In this document: positions 37,285 to 44,592 of the stretch, in pieces
Layout of the letters: every line of letters starts with the position of its first letter
Position numbering within the stretch: position 1 is the stretch's first letter
Source of the DNA: Paracoccaceae bacterium
GTDB lineage: Bacteria; Pseudomonadota; Alphaproteobacteria; Rhodobacterales; Rhodobacteraceae
NCBI GenBank assembly: GCA_947476475.1
Contig: CANJQT010000004.1
Location: 1 to 64,000, forward strand
DNA: 64,000 nt
Reading direction: 5' to 3'
Made by a program: the position numbers and the translations under genes
The notes under the pieces: model-generated
What the model was told of the DNA's origin: nothing
The model's database searches: none
Seen by the model: the letters and a program-made list of their open reading frames with translations, nothing else

Positions 37285-37565
37285 GGGGCCAAAATTTCAG
37301 GCAAACGCCCGGCCCGCCCCGTTTCTCAGGAAACATTTTTTCGCAAAGATAAAATTTCTTCTCGCCAAGTGTGCCTACGCATGCTTTCCTTGCGACATCG
37401 GGCCGCAGGGGTGCAGGGTACCCTGAGGCAAACGAAGGGAATGGGGAACACAGAAACGAAGGCTTCCAGCCCGGCTTTAGGCCGGAAAGGGCGCTTGGAA
37501 ATCAAGGCGCGGAGGGGGGGCAGCTGCCCGTCAAACATCCGCCGAACTCAACAGGAGTAAGGGAT
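37285..37565 (+). other. Long structured leader before the APC permease gene
   Basis: About 280 bases with no supported coding frame. After an AT-rich promoter-like part (37331-37360) comes the perfect palindrome CAGGGTACCCTG (37414-37425), two direct copies of AAACGAAGG (37430-37438 and 37454-37462), and a nested stem: TTCCA/TGGAA outside (37464-37468, 37496-37500) and CCGGC/GCCGG inside (37471-37475, 37481-37485). An AGGAG ribosome-binding site precedes ATG 37566. Could be a cis-regulatory RNA; no known class recognised. Confidence 0.4.
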
Positions 37566-39335
37566 ATGACGACTGAATCAGGTTCGGGCCAGATGGTCCG
37601 AGCATTGGACTGGAAGGGCGCCTTCTGGGTCGCGGCCGGCGTGCCGCCCTTGGTGCTTTTCTCGATCGGCGGGATTGCAGGGGTGGCGGGGCAAGCGGCC
37701 TTCGTCGTCTGGATCCTGTCGATGATCATGGGTTTTTCGCAAAGCTTCACCTATGCGGAAATGGCCGGGATGTTCGGCAACAAATCGGGCGGGACGTCGG
37801 TTTATGGCGCCACGGCGTGGCTGCGCTATTCCAAGCTGATCGCACCGCTGTCGGTCTGGTGTAACTGGTTCGCCTGGTCGCCGGTTCTGTCGCTGGGTTG
37901 CGCGATTGCGGCCGGCTATATCCTGAACTCGCTGTTCCCGATCCCGGCGGCTGACAGCCAGATGGTGCTGGACTGGGTTGCCGCCAACGTTGCCAGCTAC
38001 ACTGAAACCACGCAATCGGTGGTCGATTACATTGCTGCAAACGCAGGCACCGCGCCTGCTGATGCAATTGCCGCCGTGGCGAACGCCGATGCCGTAGCCG
38101 CACTGACGCCGGCCTTCCGGGTCTGGGAAGCCTTCCAGATCAGCGTGCCAGGCCTTGGTGTCCTGCACTTCAATTCGACTTTCGTGATCGGCGCGATCCT
38201 GATGCTGATCATGCTGGCGATCCAGCATCGCGGCATTGCCGCCACCGCATCGGCGCAAAAGGTGCTGGCGGTGATCGTTCTGGTGCCCTTGCTGCTGGTC
38301 GGTCTGGTGCCGATCCTGTGGACCGATTCGATCAATTCGATGAACGTCACCGGCATTTTTCCGCCCACGGCAGCCTATTCGGGCGTCAACGGCGAATGGA
38401 ACCTCGGCGGCTGGACGCTCTTCCTCGGGGCCATGTATATCGCCGCCTGGTCGACCTACGGCTTTGAAACCGCCGTCTGCTATACGTCAGAACTGAAAGA
38501 CCCCAAGCGCGATACCTTCCGCGCCATCTTCTTTTCGGGTCTGCTCTGCATCGTGTTCTTCTTCCTGATCCCCTTCTCGTTCCAGGGGTTCTATGGCCTT
38601 GGTGGCATGTTGACGCCCGGCGTCATCGACGGCACCGGGGTTGCGGCGGCTTTGGGCGGCATGCTGGGGTCGAACGCACTGTTCATCCAGATCTTCGTGA
38701 TTCTGATGATCATGGCACTGTTCCTGGCGATCATGACGGCAATGGCCGGTTCTTCGCGCACCCTCTATCAGGGCTCGCGCGATGGCTGGCTGCCGAAATA
38801 CCTGAGCCGGGTGAACAAGAACGGCGCACCGACAGGTGCAATGTGGACCGACTTCGGCTTCAACCTGATCTTGCTGGCGCTGGCCTCGGACGCCGGTGGC
38901 TATTTCTACGTTCTGGCAATCTCCAACGTCGGCTATATCGTGTTCAACTTCCTGAACCTGAATGCCGGCTGGATCCACCGCATCGACTCGGGCCATCTTG
39001 ACCGCCCGTGGAAAGCCCCGAACTGGCTGATCGGTTTCAACACCCTTCTGGCCTTCGTGAACGCGCTGTTCCTTGGCGCTGGCGCCAAGGTCTGGGGCTA
39101 TTCCAACGCACTGTGGGCGGGCGTGTTCTTCGCCGCCCTGATCCTGCCGGTGTTCTGGTTCCGCCATTACTATCAGGACGGCGGCCATTTCCCGAAAGAG
39201 GCGATGGAGGATCTGGGCCTGTCGGATCACGGCGACCTTGGGCCGCGCAAGGCGGGGATGTTGCCCTACCTGACGCTGATCGCAGGCGCTGTCGTGGTTG
39301 TCTGGGCGAACTGGTTCTTCGTTCTTCCAGTCTGA
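37566..39335 (+). CDS. APC-superfamily amino acid/amine permease
   Basis: 589 residues from ATG 37566 (AGGAG upstream); about 12-14 membrane helices. The first helix region with SIGGIAG and the conserved ETAVCYTSELKDPKRD segment fit the APC family. A polar, Ala/Thr-rich insertion at about residues 125-190 (between two early helices) is unusual. Lies between tmm and dmmDABC, so it probably imports a methylated amine or a related nitrogen compound; substrate not proven. Bounded by terminators on both sides. Confidence 0.85.
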   Translation: MTTESGSGQMVRALDWKGAFWVAAGVPPLVLFSIGGIAGVAGQAAFVVWILSMIMGFSQSFTYAEMAGMFGNKSGGTSVYGATAWLRYSKLIAPLSVWCNWFAWSPVLSLGCAIAAGYILNSLFPIPAADSQMVLDWVAANVASYTETTQSVVDYIAANAGTAPADAIAAVANADAVAALTPAFRVWEAFQISVPGLGVLHFNSTFVIGAILMLIMLAIQHRGIAATASAQKVLAVIVLVPLLLVGLVPILWTDSINSMNVTGIFPPTAAYSGVNGEWNLGGWTLFLGAMYIAAWSTYGFETAVCYTSELKDPKRDTFRAIFFSGLLCIVFFFLIPFSFQGFYGLGGMLTPGVIDGTGVAAALGGMLGSNALFIQIFVILMIMALFLAIMTAMAGSSRTLYQGSRDGWLPKYLSRVNKNGAPTGAMWTDFGFNLILLALASDAGGYFYVLAISNVGYIVFNFLNLNAGWIHRIDSGHLDRPWKAPNWLIGFNTLLAFVNALFLGAGAKVWGYSNALWAGVFFAALILPVFWFRHYYQDGGHFPKEAMEDLGLSDHGDLGPRKAGMLPYLTLIAGAVVVVWANWFFVLPV

Positions 39336-39359
39336 GCCGCGTAAGCCGGAAGTAGACCG

Positions 39360-39388
39360 AAGGGCCGCGTAAGCGGCCCTTCTTTTTT
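39360..39388 (+). terminator. Rho-independent terminator after the permease gene
   Basis: 9-bp perfect stem, AAGGGCCGC (39360-39368) with GCGGCCCTT (39373-39381), loop GTAA, followed by C and seven T or near-T residues. Confidence 0.9.
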
Positions 39389-39405
39389 AGCTTTTGTTTT
39401 CTGCT

Positions 39406-39418
39406 AAGAAAATTTCTT
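39406..39418. promoter_or_regulatory. AT-rich palindrome upstream of dmmD
   Basis: AAGAAA-A-TTTCTT, perfect 6-bp arms, then GCATTTC. Related sequence recurs upstream of the permease gene (AAAATTTCTT, 37351-37360) and of tdm (AAATTCTTGCATTC, 44487-44500). A shared regulator site is possible; AT-rich coincidence is not excluded. Confidence 0.35.
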
Positions 39419-39492
39419 GCATTTCATTATTGCTTTTCGTCGGGATTGCTTTCAGAATTGCCGAAAATCATATGAATTCAGGGAGAGAACAC

Positions 39493-40629
39493 ATGACCAA
39501 TTCTTGGCGTTTTTCGACGCTGATCGACCGTCACCGCGCCCTCGGCTCCAACCTTGAGGATTGGAGCGGCATGGGCACAGCCTGGTCTTATGCCGGCGAT
39601 CCCGATGCCGAATACATGGCGATCCGCACCAAGGCGGGCTTGATGGATGTCTCGGGTCTGAAGAAGGTCCACATCTCTGGTCCGGCCGCCAGCCATGTGA
39701 TCGAACGCGCCACCACCCGGAACATGGAAAAGCTGATGCCGGGCCGGTCGGTCTATGCGACCATGCTGAACGACGCGGGCAAATTCGTCGATGACTGCGT
39801 GATTTACCGCTTGGCCCCGAACGCCTTCATGGTCGTTCACGGATCGGGTGGCGCGCATGAACAGCTGACCATGGCCGCCACCGGTCGCGATGTGTCGATC
39901 CGTTTTGACGACAACCTGCATGACTTGTCGCTGCAAGGGCCGCTGGCGGTGGACTATCTGGAAAAGCACGTGCCCGGCATCCGCCAGCTTGGCTATTTCA
40001 ACCAGATGCAGACCAGCCTTTTCGGCAAGCCCGCGATGATCTCGCGCACCGGCTATACCGGCGAACGCGGCTATGAACTGTTCGTACGCGGCCAAGATGC
40101 CCCGATGATCTGGGACCGGATTCTGGATGAAGGCAAGTCCATGGGGATCATCCCCTGCCGTTTCACCACGCTGGATATGCTGCGCACCGAAAGTTACCTG
40201 CTGTTCTTCCCCTTCGACAATTCGGAAATGTATCCGTTTGAAAATGAAGGTCCGGGCGACACGCTGTGGGAACTTGGCCTCGATTTCACCGTCTCGCCCG
40301 GCAAGGTCGGCTTCCGTGGCGCCGAAGAACATTACCGTCTTAAGGGCAAGGAACGTTTCAAGATCTGGGGCCTGAAGATGGAAGGCACCAATGTTCCCGG
40401 CAACGGCGCGCCGGTGTTCCGGGGCGACACGCAGGTTGGTCTGGTGACGCAGGCGATGTATTCGCCCTTGAACAAGCACAACATCGCCATCGCCCGCCTG
40501 CCTGTCGATTGCGCCAATGACGGCACAAAGCTCGAGGTACGTTGCGGCACCCACGGGCCGATCAAGGCGACAACCCACTCGATGCCCTTCTACGACGTCG
40601 ACAAGAAGCGTCGCACGGTTCAGGGCTGA
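39493..40629 (+). CDS. dmmD: Folate-binding GcvT-like protein DmmD
   Basis: 378 residues from ATG 39493, preceded by GGGAGAG. Aminomethyltransferase (GcvT) fold with YATMLNDAGKFVDDC, SLQGPLA and SRTGYTGERGYELF. First in the order D-A-B-C known for dimethylamine monooxygenase loci, where DmmD is needed for growth on methylated amines but not for the monooxygenase reaction itself. Presumed role: passing the released formaldehyde to tetrahydrofolate. DMSP demethylase DmdA is a relative but the context argues against it. Confidence 0.85.
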   Translation: MTNSWRFSTLIDRHRALGSNLEDWSGMGTAWSYAGDPDAEYMAIRTKAGLMDVSGLKKVHISGPAASHVIERATTRNMEKLMPGRSVYATMLNDAGKFVDDCVIYRLAPNAFMVVHGSGGAHEQLTMAATGRDVSIRFDDNLHDLSLQGPLAVDYLEKHVPGIRQLGYFNQMQTSLFGKPAMISRTGYTGERGYELFVRGQDAPMIWDRILDEGKSMGIIPCRFTTLDMLRTESYLLFFPFDNSEMYPFENEGPGDTLWELGLDFTVSPGKVGFRGAEEHYRLKGKERFKIWGLKMEGTNVPGNGAPVFRGDTQVGLVTQAMYSPLNKHNIAIARLPVDCANDGTKLEVRCGTHGPIKATTHSMPFYDVDKKRRTVQG

Positions 40630-40715
40630 CCCAGGAAACGGTTCGCCGAAGGCCCGTCAGCGCGAACAGGGGCCTTCGGTCGAAGCCGGATTTGACAGGA
40701 AACGGACTTCTACGC

Positions 40716-41333
40716 ATGACAAAGACCGAATTTCCCCCGGCCATCAAAAGTCGTCCGGTGTATGGCGTTCTGGCACCTCGCCCAGGTGCCTTGCATCTGA
40801 TCGTGGCCGATGGCGATGGGGCTGCGGCTGTCACCGATCTTCTGGCGAAAGCCAGTGACCGGGCCAGCATGCTGGCAAGCACGCACATCATCTACACGCC
40901 GGGGCCTGACGGCACGGATCGCAGCGCCGACCTTGCCGCGCTGGGCGCCGCACAGTGCTACCGCGCCCCGACCATACCCACGCTTCTGCCGCGCCTTCAA
41001 AGAGTGCTGATCGATGCGCATATGGGCACGCAATTCTATCTCGCCGGCACCGAAGGCCTGATCGGTCAGGCCGAACGCGATATCATGGCCACGGGCTTTC
41101 CCGCGACCGACATCCAGAAAGAGCATCGCGGATCGACCGTGCGCCGCGTGCAGTGCGTTCACTGCAAGGGTATCACCGAAAACGTGGCAACCGATCCGTT
41201 CAAGTGTAGTCACTGCGGGCTGAACCTGTATGTGCGCGACCATTATTCGCGCCGTCTGGCCGCCTTTCAGGGTGTGAACATTGATGCCGAAGATCCCGGC
41301 CAGATCCCTCAATCCGTGGTGAAGTTCAAATGA
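40716..41333 (+). CDS. dmmA: Dimethylamine monooxygenase subunit DmmA
   Basis: 205 residues from ATG 40716. The C-terminal third has a zinc-ribbon-like pair CVHC (147-150) and CSHC (164-167). The N-terminal part has no recognised fold motif. This small Cys-rich protein matches the DmmA family and sits exactly where DmmA is expected, overlapping dmmB by 4 bases. It is one of three subunits needed for dimethylamine oxidation. Confidence 0.85.
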   Translation: MTKTEFPPAIKSRPVYGVLAPRPGALHLIVADGDGAAAVTDLLAKASDRASMLASTHIIYTPGPDGTDRSADLAALGAAQCYRAPTIPTLLPRLQRVLIDAHMGTQFYLAGTEGLIGQAERDIMATGFPATDIQKEHRGSTVRRVQCVHCKGITENVATDPFKCSHCGLNLYVRDHYSRRLAAFQGVNIDAEDPGQIPQSVVKFK

Positions 41334-42292
41334 GTGGTGGCGCAAAACTGAATGTCCGCGTGGCCGAGGTGGTAGAGGTCAACGCGCTGATCAAGCGCTT
41401 CCGCTTCGTCAATCGTGATGGCAGCCCGATGCCCGCCTTTTCCGGCGGATCGCATATCGTGGTCGAGATGGACGATAGCGGCACCCGCCGCCTGAACCCC
41501 TATTCCCTGATGTCCGACCCCGAAGATCGCGCGGGCTACGAAATTTCCGTGCGGCGCGATGATGCGGGCCGGGGCGGTTCGCTTTACATGCACAATCACG
41601 TCAAACCCGGCATGGAGATGGTGATCAGCTATCCGGTGAACCTGTTCGCCCTTGATAGCCGCGCCCGAAAGCACCTGATGATCGCGGGCGGCATCGGCAT
41701 CACGCCCTTCCTTGCCCAGATCGCCCAGCTTTCACACCTCGGCGGCAAGTTCGAACTGCATTATTCCGCGCGCTCAAAACCTCTTGGCGCCTACATGGAC
41801 CGGCTGACACAGGCGCATCCTGACCGTGTCCACTGCTATTTCGACGACGAACAACAGACCATCGACCTTGGCCGCATCCTGTCGATGCAGCCCCTGGGAA
41901 CCCATCTTTACGTCTGCGGGCCCAAGGGCATGATCAACTGGGTTCTGTCCACCGCTGAAAAGATGGGCTGGCCCATCCACGCGTTGCACCACGAAGAATT
42001 CCTTGCACCCGGCACCGGCAAGCCCTTCGATGTCGAACTGGCCGTTTCCAAAAAGACCATCACCGTCGGCACCACCCAGTCCTTGCTGGAGGCGATGGAA
42101 GCGGCAGGTGTCGATGCGCCCTATCTTTGCCGTGGCGGCGCCTGTGGCCAGTGCGAAACCAATGTCCTGCGCTGTGATGGCCAGTTGCTGCACCGCGACC
42201 ACTGGCTGACGCCCGAAGATCACGCATCGGGGCAGAAGATCATGCCCTGCGTTTCACGTTTTGAGGGCAAGACCCTCGTCATCGACCGATAG
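41330..42292 (+). CDS. dmmB: Dimethylamine monooxygenase reductase subunit DmmB (PDR/VanB type)
   Basis: 320 residues. Flavin-binding RRLNPYSLMS, NAD-binding GGIGITPFLAQ and a C-terminal plant-type [2Fe-2S] domain with Cys267, Cys272, Cys275 and Cys307 (CRGGACGQC ... PCVS). It passes electrons from NAD(P)H to the haem subunit DmmC. Same layout as phthalate dioxygenase reductase. Ends 9 bases before dmmC. Confidence 0.92.
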   Translation: MSGGAKLNVRVAEVVEVNALIKRFRFVNRDGSPMPAFSGGSHIVVEMDDSGTRRLNPYSLMSDPEDRAGYEISVRRDDAGRGGSLYMHNHVKPGMEMVISYPVNLFALDSRARKHLMIAGGIGITPFLAQIAQLSHLGGKFELHYSARSKPLGAYMDRLTQAHPDRVHCYFDDEQQTIDLGRILSMQPLGTHLYVCGPKGMINWVLSTAEKMGWPIHALHHEEFLAPGTGKPFDVELAVSKKTITVGTTQSLLEAMEAAGVDAPYLCRGGACGQCETNVLRCDGQLLHRDHWLTPEDHASGQKIMPCVSRFEGKTLVIDR

Positions 42293-42301
42293 GAGACGGG
42301 T

Positions 42302-43372
42302 ATGAGCCTTGATTTCAAGCCGGGCGCGTTCAACGGCTTCTTCCGCGACGAAACCTTCCGCGATGATTTTACCTATCGCAATTCACCCGAAGGCATCCGC
42401 CGTTTCCCGTTCCCGTTTGACCGGGACGATTACATGTATTCGGTCAACATGGAGCCGCACACATCGGGCCGAAAGGGCTCGGTCTTTGAACATACGTTTG
42501 ACGTGGATGAACATTACGTCTCCGAAATGATCGACCGCGCCAAGGTGCTGGCCGAAGATCCGCTGCGCTGCCAGTCGCTGCCGCATATGACCCTGGCAGG
42601 CTGGGATCTGCTCGAACTGATCATGGAATCCAAGGCCCGCGACTATCCGCAGTGGTTTTCACTGACCAAGGACGGCAACCGCTGGCACTGGATCAACCGC
42701 CCGCTCGGCATAGACCAGACCTTCACTTTCCTTGACGAATCCACCCTGCCCTATGGCCCCTTCGAATATATCACCCGCCAGACCCAGGGCGATTTCAGCC
42801 TGCAGGACGAACGTGACAATGACCTGTGGATGGACGCGGGCATGATCACCTCGCAGGCCGACTGGTCGTTGGATTTCGACATCGGGATGAGCTTCATGGA
42901 ATGGCACGCGCCTGTGCCGCTGGCCCATGAAAAGGGCATCTTCGACCGGGCGCTGAAGTTCCTGCTGAAGCTTCAGCATGGCGCGCCGGTCCGGCGGTTC
43001 AACTGGACGATGACGGTCAACCCGCTTTTGGATACCGCACCTGAAACCTATCCCAAGTGGGGGCCAACCCGCACCACGTTGAGCCAGGACAACATGGGCA
43101 ATAAGATGCACCTGCGCGTCGAACTTCAGGCCCTGTTCCGGCTGCCGCGGTCCAACGCCGTCGCCTTTTCGATCCGCTGTTATCTCGGCAAGTTCGAAGA
43201 ACTGGTCACCGTGCCGAAATGGGGCCGCCGCCTGCACCGTGTGGTGCGCGACCTGCACCCCGATCTGGCCGCCTACAAGGGCTTCCTGCGCAACCGCGAT
43301 GCAATGGCCCAATGGCTGTCGGCCTATGACGACGGTAAACCCACCTCGCCCGGCTGGTGGCCCGAGGACTAG
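42302..43372 (+). CDS. dmmC: Dimethylamine monooxygenase haem subunit DmmC (DUF3445, PAS-type oxidative N-demethylase)
   Basis: 356 residues, no signal peptide. Member of the DUF3445 haem-dependent oxidative N-demethylase family, in which a PAS fold binds haem and does the O2 chemistry. It would turn dimethylamine into monomethylamine and formaldehyde. A GGAGACGGGT ribosome-binding site lies upstream. The exact haem ligand cannot be fixed by eye. Confidence 0.88.
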   Translation: MSLDFKPGAFNGFFRDETFRDDFTYRNSPEGIRRFPFPFDRDDYMYSVNMEPHTSGRKGSVFEHTFDVDEHYVSEMIDRAKVLAEDPLRCQSLPHMTLAGWDLLELIMESKARDYPQWFSLTKDGNRWHWINRPLGIDQTFTFLDESTLPYGPFEYITRQTQGDFSLQDERDNDLWMDAGMITSQADWSLDFDIGMSFMEWHAPVPLAHEKGIFDRALKFLLKLQHGAPVRRFNWTMTVNPLLDTAPETYPKWGPTRTTLSQDNMGNKMHLRVELQALFRLPRSNAVAFSIRCYLGKFEELVTVPKWGRRLHRVVRDLHPDLAAYKGFLRNRDAMAQWLSAYDDGKPTSPGWWPED

Positions 43373-43377
43373 GCGCC

Positions 43378-44391
43378 ATGGCAGCGCCAGCCCCCTTGCG
43401 TCTTGGTTTCCTGATGTTTCCGGGCTTTCCGATGGCCTGCCTGACGTCAGCGATCGAACCTTTGCGCGCGGCCAACGAAATTGTCGGGCACAAGGCGTTC
43501 GAATGGCGCCTGCTTGCCGAAGACCCGGTACCCGTCCGGTCTTCGGCAGAGGTGCGCTTCGAACCGGATGCGCTGTTGGCGGATTGTGGTGACATTGATC
43601 ACCTTTACCTCTTGTCGCCGCCGACCGGCCAGTTTGCCGACCCCCGGCAAAGCCCGGCCCGGTTACGCTGGCTGGACAGGACGGGCGTGGTTCTGGGTGC
43701 CTTTTCCGGCGGCATCTTCCCGCTGGCCCGCGCCGGGCTGATGGAGGGGCGGGGCTGCTCAGTCCATTGGTGCTATGAGGCAGCCTTCAAGGCCGAATTC
43801 CCGAAAGTGACCCCCAGCGAGGCAGTGATCCTGCGCGAACGGCGGCGTGTTACCGCTTCGGGGGCTGGCGCGGTTTTCGATCTGATGCTGCGACTGATCG
43901 AAGAACGGCTGGGGCGGCAGTGCATGACCGAGGTCGCCTGCTGGTTTCAACATCCCTTTGTCCGTGACGAGGACGCCAGCCAGAAGGTGCCGGTGCCGCG
44001 CACTGGCAATACCGCCGACCGTCTGACCGGGTCGATCCGCGAGGCGATTGGGCTGTTCGAATCCCATGTCGAAGACCCGCTGCGCATTTCCGACGTGGCC
44101 GCCGCCGTCGATATGTCTGGTCGGCATTTCGAAAGGCTGTTCAAGCGCGAAACCGGGCAAAGCCCGCTGCGCTATTACCGCCAGTTGCGGCTGTCCAAGG
44201 CGCGCCAGCGCGTCCTCTACTCGAATGACCCCCTGCGCGAGATTGCCGCCTCGGTCGGTTATCTGACGTCGGCACCGATGACTCGGCATTATACCGAACT
44301 GTTCGGCGTCAGCCCCAAGGACGAGCGACGGCTTCTGACCGGCCTTGGCTCTGTCCGGGGGCAAGCTGAACTCAGATCAGCACTGGACTAG
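43378..44391 (+). CDS. GlxA-family AraC-type transcriptional regulator
   Basis: 337 residues from ATG 43378, 5 bases after dmmC. N-terminal DJ-1/PfpI-like domain (about 5-190) in which the usual nucleophile Cys is replaced (GAFSGGIF), so it is a sensor, not an enzyme. C-terminal AraC double helix-turn-helix (about 225-325, DVAAAVDMSGRHFERLF). Relatives control betaine, carnitine and sarcosine catabolism, so it is the best candidate regulator of this methylamine island. Confidence 0.88.
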   Translation: MAAPAPLRLGFLMFPGFPMACLTSAIEPLRAANEIVGHKAFEWRLLAEDPVPVRSSAEVRFEPDALLADCGDIDHLYLLSPPTGQFADPRQSPARLRWLDRTGVVLGAFSGGIFPLARAGLMEGRGCSVHWCYEAAFKAEFPKVTPSEAVILRERRRVTASGAGAVFDLMLRLIEERLGRQCMTEVACWFQHPFVRDEDASQKVPVPRTGNTADRLTGSIREAIGLFESHVEDPLRISDVAAAVDMSGRHFERLFKRETGQSPLRYYRQLRLSKARQRVLYSNDPLREIAASVGYLTSAPMTRHYTELFGVSPKDERRLLTGLGSVRGQAELRSALD

Positions 44392-44592
44392 CAGCTATGC
44401 CGATGTGCATGGGGATGAAGAATGACACCATCCTCCGCAGCGGGTAGGGCGACAGGTTCAGAAAGACCAAAGCCCGAATGGTCAGCAAATTCTTGCATTC
44501 CCGCTTTGCGCATCTTGTGCGGTAATGAGTAGACGGTTATTCTTCTGAATGAACAAGTTTTAACCATATTAAAATGTCGGCAAGAGGCGCCC

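Noticed and set aside
37414..37500. Cobalamin or glycine riboswitch upstream of the permease gene
   Set aside because: Some local likeness (GAAGGGAA, CTGAGGCAAA), but the B12 box and the glycine aptamer core are both missing.
39493..40629. DMSP demethylase DmdA
   Set aside because: Same GcvT-like fold, but position at the head of dmmABC and sequence of the N-terminus point to DmmD.
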